Assembly: GCA_902555665.1 (NCBI GenBank)
Contig: CACDTF010000001.1
Coordinates: 50,308-114,307 of the forward strand
DNA: 64,000 nucleotides
Direction: 5' to 3'
Source of the DNA: an uncultured Pelagibacteraceae bacterium
GTDB taxonomy: Bacteria; Pseudomonadota; Alphaproteobacteria; Pelagibacterales; Pelagibacteraceae
Shown here: piece after piece, positions 50,498 through 59,348 of the stretch
Layout of the letters: each line of letters begins with the position of its first letter
Position numbering within the stretch: the first letter of the stretch is position 1
Program-made: the position numbers and the translations under genes
The notes under the pieces: generated by a model
What the model saw: the letters and a program-made list of their open reading frames with translations, nothing else
What the model was told of the DNA's origin: nothing
Database searches by the model: none

Positions 50498-51412
50498 ATG
50501 TCTCAATCGATAGCTTTCATCGGCGTTGGCAACATGGGTTGTCCAATGGCTGAAAATTTAATGAAGGCAGGTAAATCTGTAAAAGTTTTTGACGTCTCGA
50601 AAAAAATGCTTGGGATTGCAAAAGATAAAAATCTTGAAACAGCCGAAAATTTAGATGATCTAATTACAGATCATGTTGAGACGGTTATTACTATGCTCCC
50701 AGAGGGCAAGCATTCAAATGAAGTTTATTTAGGTGATAATGGAATAATAAATAAAGTTTCAAAAAATTGTTTGCTAATTGATTGTTCTACAATTGATATT
50801 CAAACTTCTATCAAGATTGGAAAAAAAGCTTCAGAAAAAGGAATAGAAATGATTGATGCGCCAGTTAGTGGTGGAGTAATGGGGGCCCAAAAAGCAACTT
50901 TAAATATAATGGTTGGTGGATCAAAAGAAGCTTTTGAAAAAGCGCTTCCTTTATTAAAAATCATGGGAAAAAATATATTTCATGCAGGTGATTTAGGTAG
51001 TGGGAATGGTGCTAAGATTTGTAACAATATGGCTCTAGGAATTGCAATGATTGCTGCTTCAGAGTCATTAATGTTAGCAAAAAGATTAAATATAGATATT
51101 AAAAAAGTTCATCAAATTATGAAAAATGCATCAGGTAACAGTTGGCCAATTTCTGTTTATCCACCTTTGCCTGGTTTAATTGATGGCACGCCTTCAAATA
51201 ATAATTATCGTCCAGGTTTCTCTGCAGGAATGATGAATAAAGATCTTAAACTTGCAAATGATTGTGCGAAAAGCGTAAATGCTCAAACACCATTAGGAAA
51301 AATGGCTCTCGAAATTTATGACCAATTTTGTAAAGAAGGAAATGATACTAAAGATTTTTCAGCGATTTCTAAAGTTATAGGCGGTAATGCTTGGGACTAT
51401 CCAATTGATTAA
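50498..51412 (+). CDS. Beta-hydroxyacid dehydrogenase (3-hydroxyisobutyrate dehydrogenase-like)
   Basis: AFIGVGNMGCPMAENLMKAG; DAPVSGGVMGAQKATLNIMVGG. Confidence 0.92.
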   Translation: MSQSIAFIGVGNMGCPMAENLMKAGKSVKVFDVSKKMLGIAKDKNLETAENLDDLITDHVETVITMLPEGKHSNEVYLGDNGIINKVSKNCLLIDCSTIDIQTSIKIGKKASEKGIEMIDAPVSGGVMGAQKATLNIMVGGSKEAFEKALPLLKIMGKNIFHAGDLGSGNGAKICNNMALGIAMIAASESLMLAKRLNIDIKKVHQIMKNASGNSWPISVYPPLPGLIDGTPSNNNYRPGFSAGMMNKDLKLANDCAKSVNAQTPLGKMALEIYDQFCKEGNDTKDFSAISKVIGGNAWDYPID

Positions 51413-51418
51413 ATAAAT

Positions 51419-52507
51419 TTATTGTAGGTGTTTATAAATTGTTGTTCTAGAAACACCTAATTTTCTAGAAGTTGCAGAGATATTATTTGTTTCATCAAAA
51501 GTTGATCTAATTAAAGTACATTTCTCTCTTTTAATTTTTGTATTTTCACAATTTTTACAAGTACTCCTTTTCTTTTCTTTTTTTGTTTCAACAAATTTGT
51601 TTTTCTTAAATATTTGACTTTTGACCACAAAAACAGATGAGCCTAAATGATCAGTAATTTTTAATGTTTTATTATTTAATAAATCTGATGCAATAGATGA
51701 AAATGAATTTGTAAAAATTTTATTAAAATTTTCATTTTTAAGATCTACTAATCCATTAAGCATAATTTTTGCATTACTGTTTGCACCTACTATTAGACCA
51801 TCTCCATTGACAGCCAACAAACCTACACTGGTTGTTGATAAATATTCTTGTCGAGGATGAAAGGATAAAATTAATTCATTCTCAAACTTTTTTAAAAATA
51901 ATTTTGTTTCGATACTTCTGGTTGCTAGTTTCACTAAAGCTAGAGTATGTTGTTCTCTAGACATATAGTCAGTTGAAGCATCTATAATTCCAATAGTTTT
52001 ACCGTCATAATTAATTATTGGACTTGCGAAACAAGATATATTTTCATGCGCTGTAAAAAAATGTTCTTTACCGGAAACTATTGTTGGTTTTTTTAATTCA
52101 ACAGATAATCCTAAACCATTTGTACCACAAACCTTCTCAGCCCATATAGATCCTGGTATAACTGTTTTACCTACGTCGGTTTGAAGACAAGTTTTGTCAT
52201 ATATTGTATCAAGTACCAAACCATTCTCGTCTGAATATGCGACCATAAAATTGGTACCAGCAATTTGAGAGTATAAAAGTTCTAATTCAGGAATAACTAT
52301 TTTTCTAAGAGACTCATTTTTTTCTTTAATCTCTTTTAATTCAATTGAAGATACGACGCTTTGTTTTGGATCTTGAAACGGATTAAGCCCCTCAGCAATA
52401 CACCTCGACCAGCTATCAGAAATTTCTTTGCCCATCTTATAGGACATCATTCCTCTTTTTTTTAGGATATCTTTAAACTCTTTTTTTAGTGAAGATAAAT
52501 TTCCCAT
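51419..52507 (-). CDS. AcoR-like regulator: GAF/PAS-like sensor plus Fis-type HTH, no sigma-54 AAA+ domain
   Basis: AcoR-type N-terminus ISDSWSRCIAEGLNP, VCGTNGLGLSVELKKPTIVSGKEHF; C-terminal ISATSRKLGVSRTTIYKHL. ORF track extends to 52600. Confidence 0.83.
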   Translation of the reverse strand: MGNLSSLKKEFKDILKKRGMMSYKMGKEISDSWSRCIAEGLNPFQDPKQSVVSSIELKEIKEKNESLRKIVIPELELLYSQIAGTNFMVAYSDENGLVLDTIYDKTCLQTDVGKTVIPGSIWAEKVCGTNGLGLSVELKKPTIVSGKEHFFTAHENISCFASPIINYDGKTIGIIDASTDYMSREQHTLALVKLATRSIETKLFLKKFENELILSFHPRQEYLSTTSVGLLAVNGDGLIVGANSNAKIMLNGLVDLKNENFNKIFTNSFSSIASDLLNNKTLKITDHLGSSVFVVKSQIFKKNKFVETKKEKKRSTCKNCENTKIKREKCTLIRSTFDETNNISATSRKLGVSRTTIYKHLQ

Positions 52508-52651
52508 TTGAAAAAGATAATTAAAAATAGTGTATTCAACAACTAACCACAGGTTGTATTTGTCCACTAATTGAACACTTAAAAGCGGCATTGACTCCAT
52601 AGCGATTCAATTTTTTAATAAAGTTTTAGAAATTAAAATGGGGAGAAAACG

Positions 52652-53713
52652 ATGAAAGCACAGGTTTTGCACAAGTATGACCCAGAAATGAAGGAAAAAA
52701 TTTGGGTTACAGGTGAAGAAATGCCAGATCCGAAGATTGAGAAGGCATCAGATGTAATTGTTAAAATTGGTGCTGCAGGAGTTTGCAGAACAGATTTACA
52801 TATAATCGAAGGAGTATGGAAACATATTCAAGATCCAGATGGAACTTTGTTACCATGTGTGATGGGACATGAAAATGCAGGATGGGTAGAGGACGTAGGT
52901 AAGGATGTTACAGAGTATAAAAAAGGTGACCCAGTCATTTTGCATCCATTAATATCAGGAACGGGTGGTACTTGTTTAGATTGTAGAAGAGGTAATGATA
53001 TGCATGCTGCTGCTGGAGCATTTCCTGGTTTAAGTATTAAAGAAGGAGGATATTCGGAGCTATTAAAAACGAGTGTTAGAAATTTAATTAAGCTTCCAAA
53101 AGTTTTAGCACCTAAAGATGTTGCACCTTTTTCAGATGCAGGTCTTACAGCTTATAGAGTTGTTAAAAAGGCAACTAGACATTTATTGCCAGGTCAAAGC
53201 TGTACAATAATTGGTGCAGGAGGTTTAGGTCATATCGCTATTCAATGTTTGAAAGCAATGTGTGCAGCTGATATTATTATAGTTGAGAAATCTGAAGCAG
53301 CTTTAAAACATGCAATGGAACTTGGTGGTGATCACGGAGTTTTAATTGATGGAAATGAAATTGAAAAAGTTCAAGAACTAACTAAAGGAAAAGGTTCAGA
53401 AGCTGTTATCGATTTCGTAGGTGAAAAAGGATCTACTGCCATGGGAATTCAAATGACTTCTAATGGTGGTTTTTACTACATTGTTGGATATGGGGAAGAA
53501 ATTAAATCATTAGCAGTTGATTTAATTATTTCTGAAAAAACAATCGTAGGTAATTTAGTGGGAACGTGGTCTGAATTATATGAATTAATGGAGTTAGCTG
53601 ATCGAGGAAAAGTGAAGCTATCCATGCAAGAATATAAATTGGACGATGCTAATAAAGCGCTCCATGATCTTAACGACGGTAAAGTTAAGGGACGAGCTGT
53701 TTTAGTTCCGTAA
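52652..53713 (+). CDS. Zinc-type NAD(P)-dependent alcohol dehydrogenase (MDR family)
   Basis: GVCRTDLHIIEG; MGHENAGWVEDVG; IIGAGGLGHIAIQ. Confidence 0.92.
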   Translation: MKAQVLHKYDPEMKEKIWVTGEEMPDPKIEKASDVIVKIGAAGVCRTDLHIIEGVWKHIQDPDGTLLPCVMGHENAGWVEDVGKDVTEYKKGDPVILHPLISGTGGTCLDCRRGNDMHAAAGAFPGLSIKEGGYSELLKTSVRNLIKLPKVLAPKDVAPFSDAGLTAYRVVKKATRHLLPGQSCTIIGAGGLGHIAIQCLKAMCAADIIIVEKSEAALKHAMELGGDHGVLIDGNEIEKVQELTKGKGSEAVIDFVGEKGSTAMGIQMTSNGGFYYIVGYGEEIKSLAVDLIISEKTIVGNLVGTWSELYELMELADRGKVKLSMQEYKLDDANKALHDLNDGKVKGRAVLVP

Positions 53714-53739
53714 TTAAGTAAAGGAAGAGAGAGGTAATA

Positions 53740-55278
53740 ATGAAACTAATGAAAACTTGCTTGACGGCTATTATATCAAGTTTAATGATATTTAGTCCTA
53801 TGGCATATGCTGATAAGTGGAGCGATCAGTTTCCACATATCAAAGCTACAGGAGATATTCCTGGTGACTGTTCTTATGAGAAGATGTCTAAGAAAAATTA
53901 CAAAGGAAAAACTCTTAAAATAAACACTCACGCAATTCCAGTAATGGGAGAGCCAACAGCTTTACATGCTGAACAGTTTGAGAAATTAACTGGCGCAAAA
54001 GTTGAAGTTACACATACACCAGCAGGTGATTTGTACTCAAAAGCAATGGTTCCTTTCCAAGCTGGACAAGCTCCTTATGATGTTGTGTTTGGATTTTCTA
54101 ACTTCATCAATGACTGGAAAAGATATTTAGCACCAGTTCCTAAGAAGTATATGAACTCACCTGAGATGAAAGACGTAACTAAGTCTCATATGGGTGTATC
54201 ATCTTGGGATGGAACTATGTATCAATACCCAGTTGATGGTGACAGACATTATTTAAAATATAGAAAAGATGTCATTGATAATCCAGAAATGCAGAAGAAA
54301 TATAAAGCTGACACAGGTAATGAGTTAAGAGTTCCGAGAACTTGGAAAGAATATGCTCAAATGGCTAAATATTTCAATGATTGGGACTGGGATGGAGATG
54401 GTGAAAAAGAATATGGTTCAGCTGAAGTTATGAAAAAAGACGACTTAATGTTTGCAGCCTTTTTCAGTAGATCAGTTGCTTATGCTAAAAACCCTAGAAC
54501 TCCAGGTGGTTTCTTTTTTGATTTAGAAACTATGAAGCCAAATATCAATAACCCAGGATTTGTTGAAGCATTAACTGATTGGGTTGAAGCTACTAAATAT
54601 GTTCCTCCAGGAGGAACTAACTTTGGTCTAGGTGATGAAATCGGATCATTTGGTGGTGGACAAACTTTATTTAGTTTCTCTTGGGACGATGCATTTATTG
54701 CGGCGATGCAAGATGACAGCCCAATTAAAAATAAAGTTGGTGCAGCTCCACTTCCAGGCGCTGATAGAGTTTGGAACAGAGTATCTAATAGCTGGGAAAA
54801 CCAATACAACCAGGCTCCTTACATTGTTTGGGGTTGGGCTGTAGGTGTTGCGAAGAAAAGTAAGGTAAAAGATATGGCATTTGATTATCTTTGCTTCTTT
54901 TCTAATGGTGCAAACCACCAAGCTGATTTAGCTATTGGTAGATTTGGTGTTAACCCATTTAAAAACTCAGACTTTGACCCTAACATCTATATCAATAGTA
55001 TGGGTTGGGATCCTGAAATTGCTAACAGTTACACTCAAACACTTTTAGATATGGAAAAGAGTAATAACAGAGTTTTCCCTCTAAGAGTTCCAGGTGTATT
55101 TGAATTTACAAGTGCTGTTGCTACAGGAACTTCAAAAGCTTTAGCAGGACAATTATCTCCTCAAGAAGCTTTAGACGAAGTTGCTAAAGAGTGGGAAGCA
55201 ATTGTAAGCAGAGTAGGTAAAAAAGCAGTTCAAGATGCCTATGCTGTTGGTGTCAAAATGGAAGACAACAAGCTATAA
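53740..55278 (+). CDS. ABC transporter extracellular solute-binding protein
   Basis: Signal peptide MKLMKTCLTAIISSLMIFSPMAYA; family-1 SBP pattern; followed by permeases and ATPases. Confidence 0.92.
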   Translation: MKLMKTCLTAIISSLMIFSPMAYADKWSDQFPHIKATGDIPGDCSYEKMSKKNYKGKTLKINTHAIPVMGEPTALHAEQFEKLTGAKVEVTHTPAGDLYSKAMVPFQAGQAPYDVVFGFSNFINDWKRYLAPVPKKYMNSPEMKDVTKSHMGVSSWDGTMYQYPVDGDRHYLKYRKDVIDNPEMQKKYKADTGNELRVPRTWKEYAQMAKYFNDWDWDGDGEKEYGSAEVMKKDDLMFAAFFSRSVAYAKNPRTPGGFFFDLETMKPNINNPGFVEALTDWVEATKYVPPGGTNFGLGDEIGSFGGGQTLFSFSWDDAFIAAMQDDSPIKNKVGAAPLPGADRVWNRVSNSWENQYNQAPYIVWGWAVGVAKKSKVKDMAFDYLCFFSNGANHQADLAIGRFGVNPFKNSDFDPNIYINSMGWDPEIANSYTQTLLDMEKSNNRVFPLRVPGVFEFTSAVATGTSKALAGQLSPQEALDEVAKEWEAIVSRVGKKAVQDAYAVGVKMEDNKL

Positions 55279-55291
55279 TTTAAAAATACTT

Positions 55292-55321
55292 TATGTGGCC
55301 ATTAATTTAAATGGCCACATA
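55292..55321 (+). repeat. Perfect 12-bp stem / 6-nt loop between SBP and permease genes
   Basis: TATGTGGCCATT-AATTTA-AATGGCCACATA; no T-tract follows. Confidence 0.85.
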
Positions 55322-55352
55322 TTACAAAAATAATATAATCCTTTTTATATAA

Positions 55353-56216
55353 ATGAATTTTAAGCATAAATATTTCTTTCTATTTCCAGGTTTATTTGTG
55401 TTGATAGGAATATTAATTTTTCCAATAATTTTCGTAGTTAGATTAAGTTTGTCAGGATGGAATAGTTATAATCCTGGTTTAGATTACATAGGTTTAGAAA
55501 ATTACATAAGATTATTTACTGATGACCCTAGATTCTGGGAATCATTTTTTAGATTGAGTTTTTTATCAGTTACAACAGTTATCTTACAATATGTGATTGG
55601 TTTTGCACTTGCACATATGGTTTGGAAAGATATTAAATTTAAAAGATTTTTTAGAGTTCTTTTTTTAGTTCCAATGATGACAACCCCGGTGATCATGACG
55701 GTTATTTGGAGAACTTTTTTTCATGAGTCTCTTGGACCAGTAAATGATTTGTTATCAGTTTTTGGTGTAGCTCCCAAGTGGTTGACAGACCCAGTTATCG
55801 CAAAATTTACAGTTATTATAGTTGAGGTATGGCAATGGACACCATTTATGTTTTTACTTTTATTAGCAGGGTTATTGTCATTACCTAAAGAACCATTTTT
55901 AGCTGCTGCGATTGATGGCGCTAGCCCAGTTAGAAAATTTATTTATGTAACATTTCCATTGATGGCTCCCATCTCAATTGGAGCAATAATTATAAGGTTA
56001 ATTGAGGCATCAAAGATTATGGATACAGTTTATGTATTGACCTCAGGTGGACCAGGTACCTCTACAGAAACTTCAAGTTTTTATATCTTTATTAAAGGAC
56101 TGAGAGAATTTCAGATGGGTTATGCAGCGTCGATGTCATTTACTTACTTAATAATTATGATCATAAGTCTAACCATTATAGCAAAAGTATTAACTAAAGT
56201 TTTATTAAAAGAATAG
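55353..56216 (+). CDS. Sugar/polyol ABC transporter permease 1
   Basis: MalF-like TM permease; EAA loop AAAIDGASPVRKFIYVTFPLM. Confidence 0.94.
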   Translation: MNFKHKYFFLFPGLFVLIGILIFPIIFVVRLSLSGWNSYNPGLDYIGLENYIRLFTDDPRFWESFFRLSFLSVTTVILQYVIGFALAHMVWKDIKFKRFFRVLFLVPMMTTPVIMTVIWRTFFHESLGPVNDLLSVFGVAPKWLTDPVIAKFTVIIVEVWQWTPFMFLLLLAGLLSLPKEPFLAAAIDGASPVRKFIYVTFPLMAPISIGAIIIRLIEASKIMDTVYVLTSGGPGTSTETSSFYIFIKGLREFQMGYAASMSFTYLIIMIISLTIIAKVLTKVLLKE

Positions 56217-56219
56217 ATA

Positions 56220-57068
56220 ATGAACAAACTATATATTTTTTTGAAATATTTTTTTATTGTCGTTTGGACAGTATTTGTGGTCGCTCCTTTTCTTTGGGCT
56301 CTAACAACATCTTTCAAAGATTTCCAGTCTGTTAATGGGGGAGTAACGTATATTCCATGGGTTGACTTTGAGCCAAATTTAGAAGGTTGGAAGGTTTTAA
56401 TTAAATCTCCAGCTAAAGGTGGAGTAGATATAATTGAACCATATTTTAACAGTTTGTTTGTAACTTGTACCGCAAGTTTAATTAGTATTATTCTTGGAAC
56501 ATTGTCTGCGTATGCATTATCAAGATACACATTTAAGGCGGGTTTTGTAAAAAATAACGACATTACTTTTTTCTTTATCTCACAAAGAATTATGCCACCG
56601 ATTGTTTTATCAATTCCATTTTTTTTATTTTTAAGTTCAATAAATTTATTAGATAGTCTGACTGGGCTAATTGTTGTTTATATTGTTCTATTAATGCCAA
56701 TAGCTGTTTGGATCATGGTCGATTTTTTTAATAAAGTGCCAAGAGAAATTGACGAGACAGCTCTAATTGATGGTTGTAATCCTTATCAAGCATTTATAAA
56801 AGTGGTCTTACCAAATTCAATACCTGGTTTAATTGTGGCAGGAATGTTTTGTATAATTTTTGGATGGATTGATTTTTTCTTTGCTTTTATTTTAACATTT
56901 ACAGAGGTGCAGTTATTACCTGTTAAAATTGTTGCATTAAATTCGTCTGTAACTCCTTGGTGGAGCTTATCAGCATCAGCTTTAGTTTCAGTAGCACCAT
57001 TAATTATTGTTGCATTTATAGTTGAACGATATTTATCAAAAGGAAATTTATCAGGAGCTATTAAGTAA
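56220..57068 (+). CDS. Sugar/polyol ABC transporter permease 2
   Basis: MalG-like; EAA loop ETALIDGCNPYQAFIKVVLPNSIPG. Confidence 0.94.
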   Translation: MNKLYIFLKYFFIVVWTVFVVAPFLWALTTSFKDFQSVNGGVTYIPWVDFEPNLEGWKVLIKSPAKGGVDIIEPYFNSLFVTCTASLISIILGTLSAYALSRYTFKAGFVKNNDITFFFISQRIMPPIVLSIPFFLFLSSINLLDSLTGLIVVYIVLLMPIAVWIMVDFFNKVPREIDETALIDGCNPYQAFIKVVLPNSIPGLIVAGMFCIIFGWIDFFFAFILTFTEVQLLPVKIVALNSSVTPWWSLSASALVSVAPLIIVAFIVERYLSKGNLSGAIK

Positions 57069-58147
57069 TGGATTTAGTTGCAAATAATTTATCATATAAA
57101 CCAGACGATCAATATCATTTAAACGAAGTATCGTTTAATTTTAAAGAAGGAAATTTATATACAATTCTAGGAAGAACGTTATCAGGAAAAACAACTCTAC
57201 TAAAAACAATAGCTGGTCTTTTAACACCAGATAGTGGTGAAATTGAATTTGATGGTAAAAATTTCTTAAAAATTCCTGTCTGGGAAAGAAATGTAGCAAT
57301 GGTTTATCAGCAATTTATAAACTATCCTCACTTAAATGTTTTTGAAAACATAGCCTTTCCTTTGAAACAAAGAAAAATAGATCAAAGTATTATTAATAAA
57401 AAAGTAATGGATGCTTTAAAGTCTGTAGGCTTGTTAGGTTATGAAAATAGAAAGATTCAAGAACTTTCTGGAGGACAGCAACAGAGGGTTTCGCTTGCAA
57501 GATCTTTAGTCAAAAATGCTAAAATACTATTGCTAGATGAGCCTCTAGTAAACTTAGACTACAAATTGAGAGAGCAACTTAGAGATGAGTTTAAAAACTT
57601 ATTTTCTAAAGGGTTAGCAGATGAAACAATATTAATTTATTCAACCACAGATCCAAGAGAAACTATGGAATTAAATGGTGAAGTTATAGTTTTAGATGAA
57701 GGCAAGGTCTTACAAGTTGGTCCAGCAAAAGAAATATTTGAAAACCCCAACTCATTAAAAGTTGCAGAAATTTCTAATGACCCGCCAATGAATATTATCG
57801 AAGCTAAAATTTCAGATAATCAGATTAGATTTGAAGGCATAGATGTAGAGGCTCCAGCACATTTATCTAAATTAACCGAAGAGGGTTTAAAAATCGGATT
57901 AAGATCTTCTGATATTGAATTAAACGAAAACGGACACGAATTTGAAGTTGAGCTTGCAGAAATTAGTGGTTCAGAAACATTGCTACATTTAAAAAGAGGA
58001 GATACAAAAATTATAGTTTCAATAGAAGAAGTTTTAAATTTTAAGATACACGACAAAATTAAAATTAATTTTAAAATTGATAGAGCTTATGCGTTTCATG
58101 CTGATGGAAAACTAGCATCTTCGCCTTTTGGAGGTTTGAATGGCTAA
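57068..58147 (+). CDS. ABC transporter ATP-binding protein 1 (consensus signature, non-canonical H-loop)
   Basis: Walker A GRTLSGKTT; LSGGQQQRVSLARS; LLLDEPL; H-loop position STTDP. Confidence 0.93.
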   Translation: MDLVANNLSYKPDDQYHLNEVSFNFKEGNLYTILGRTLSGKTTLLKTIAGLLTPDSGEIEFDGKNFLKIPVWERNVAMVYQQFINYPHLNVFENIAFPLKQRKIDQSIINKKVMDALKSVGLLGYENRKIQELSGGQQQRVSLARSLVKNAKILLLDEPLVNLDYKLREQLRDEFKNLFSKGLADETILIYSTTDPRETMELNGEVIVLDEGKVLQVGPAKEIFENPNSLKVAEISNDPPMNIIEAKISDNQIRFEGIDVEAPAHLSKLTEEGLKIGLRSSDIELNENGHEFEVELAEISGSETLLHLKRGDTKIIVSIEEVLNFKIHDKIKINFKIDRAYAFHADGKLASSPFGGLNG

Positions 58148-59213
58148 AATTGATTTAAGCAACATATCTCATTCATACAATCCAAATGACCCAAATCCAG
58201 TTTTTGCCTTAAATCCTTTCTCTATGACATGGGAAAATGGAAATCGTTACGCAATCTTAGGTCCTTCTGGATGCGGAAAAACTACAATGCTAAATATTGT
58301 ATCTGGCTTAGTAAGGCCTTCTGCTGGAAGAATATTATTTGATGATAAAGATGTTACAGATTTAAAAACAGAAGATAGAAATATTGCTCAAGTTTTTCAA
58401 TTTCCAGTTATTTATAATACAATGACTGTTTATGAAAATTTAGCTTTTCCACTTAAATGTAGAGATTTTTCTAAAAGTAAAACCGATGAAAGAGTTAATT
58501 CAGTTGCTGAAACTTTAAATTTAAAATCTTTTTTAAATTCTCCTGCAAGAAAACTAACAGCAGATCAAAAGCAATTAATATCATTAGGAAGAGGCCTTGT
58601 AAGAGAAGATGTTGCCGCTGTTCTAATGGATGAGCCTTTAACTGTTATTGACCCAGACTTAAAATTTAGATTAAGAAGAAATCTTAAAGAAATTAATGAG
58701 CAATACAAAACAACATTAGTTTATGTAACTCATGATCAAAACGAAGCGATGACTTTTGCGGATAACATAATAGTAATGAGTGAAGGAGAGGTGGTTCAAA
58801 CTGGTTCCCCTAAAGAACTTTTTGAAAGACCTAATACAACATTTGTTGGATACTTTATTGGATCACCAGCTATGAACTTATTTGAAAGTGAAGCTTATTC
58901 AAACGATAGTGTAAAGATTAATAACACTTTAATTAAAACTCATACAAATCTATCCAATTTAAAAACAAAAAATGTTAAATTAGGAATTAGATCTGAATTT
59001 ATTAAAATCGCACAAAACCAAAATGAAAACTTAATTGATGTTAATGTTGAAAAGGTTGAGGATCTTGGAAATTATAAATTAATCACCGCCAAAATGGGAG
59101 ATTTTACAATTAAATCAAAAGTCACCAGAGAGACAGAAATATCAAGCCAGAATGTTAAACTTCATATTCCCGCTGAGAAATGCTGTGTTTATGAGGACAA
59201 TAAATTAATTTAA
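58140..59213 (+). CDS. ABC transporter ATP-binding protein 2 (degenerate signature, canonical H-loop)
   Basis: Walker A GPSGCGKTT; signature LTADQKQLISLGRG; VLMDEPL; VTHDQNEA. Confidence 0.93.
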   Translation: MAKIDLSNISHSYNPNDPNPVFALNPFSMTWENGNRYAILGPSGCGKTTMLNIVSGLVRPSAGRILFDDKDVTDLKTEDRNIAQVFQFPVIYNTMTVYENLAFPLKCRDFSKSKTDERVNSVAETLNLKSFLNSPARKLTADQKQLISLGRGLVREDVAAVLMDEPLTVIDPDLKFRLRRNLKEINEQYKTTLVYVTHDQNEAMTFADNIIVMSEGEVVQTGSPKELFERPNTTFVGYFIGSPAMNLFESEAYSNDSVKINNTLIKTHTNLSNLKTKNVKLGIRSEFIKIAQNQNENLIDVNVEKVEDLGNYKLITAKMGDFTIKSKVTRETEISSQNVKLHIPAEKCCVYEDNKLI

Positions 59214-59348
59214 AACTTTAGTTCTACTAGTAATTGAAATTTTTTTAAAATTTTGTTCAATATGGGTCATTTTGGCACAGTTTTTAGAAAGACTCTAAAC
59301 TGAATCTATGTTTAAATTTCCTCAGTTAATTAACTAAGAGGAGAATAA

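Noticed and set aside
51445-51470. Two TTCTAGAA palindromes 18 bp apart
   Set aside because: Both arise from Ser-Arg codons in the HTH coding sequence (TSRKLGVSRTT); likely codon-usage coincidence
52508-52600. N-terminal extension of the AcoR-like ORF (MESMPLLSVQLVDKY...)
   Set aside because: AcoR-type sequence begins after MGNLSSLKKEF; the extension likely covers the divergent promoter region. Kept only as an alternative
59273-59278. TGGCAC resembling a sigma-54 -24 element upstream of dctP
   Set aside because: No TTGC-like -12 element at the right spacing, and the nearby AcoR-like regulator lacks the AAA+ domain needed for sigma-54 activation
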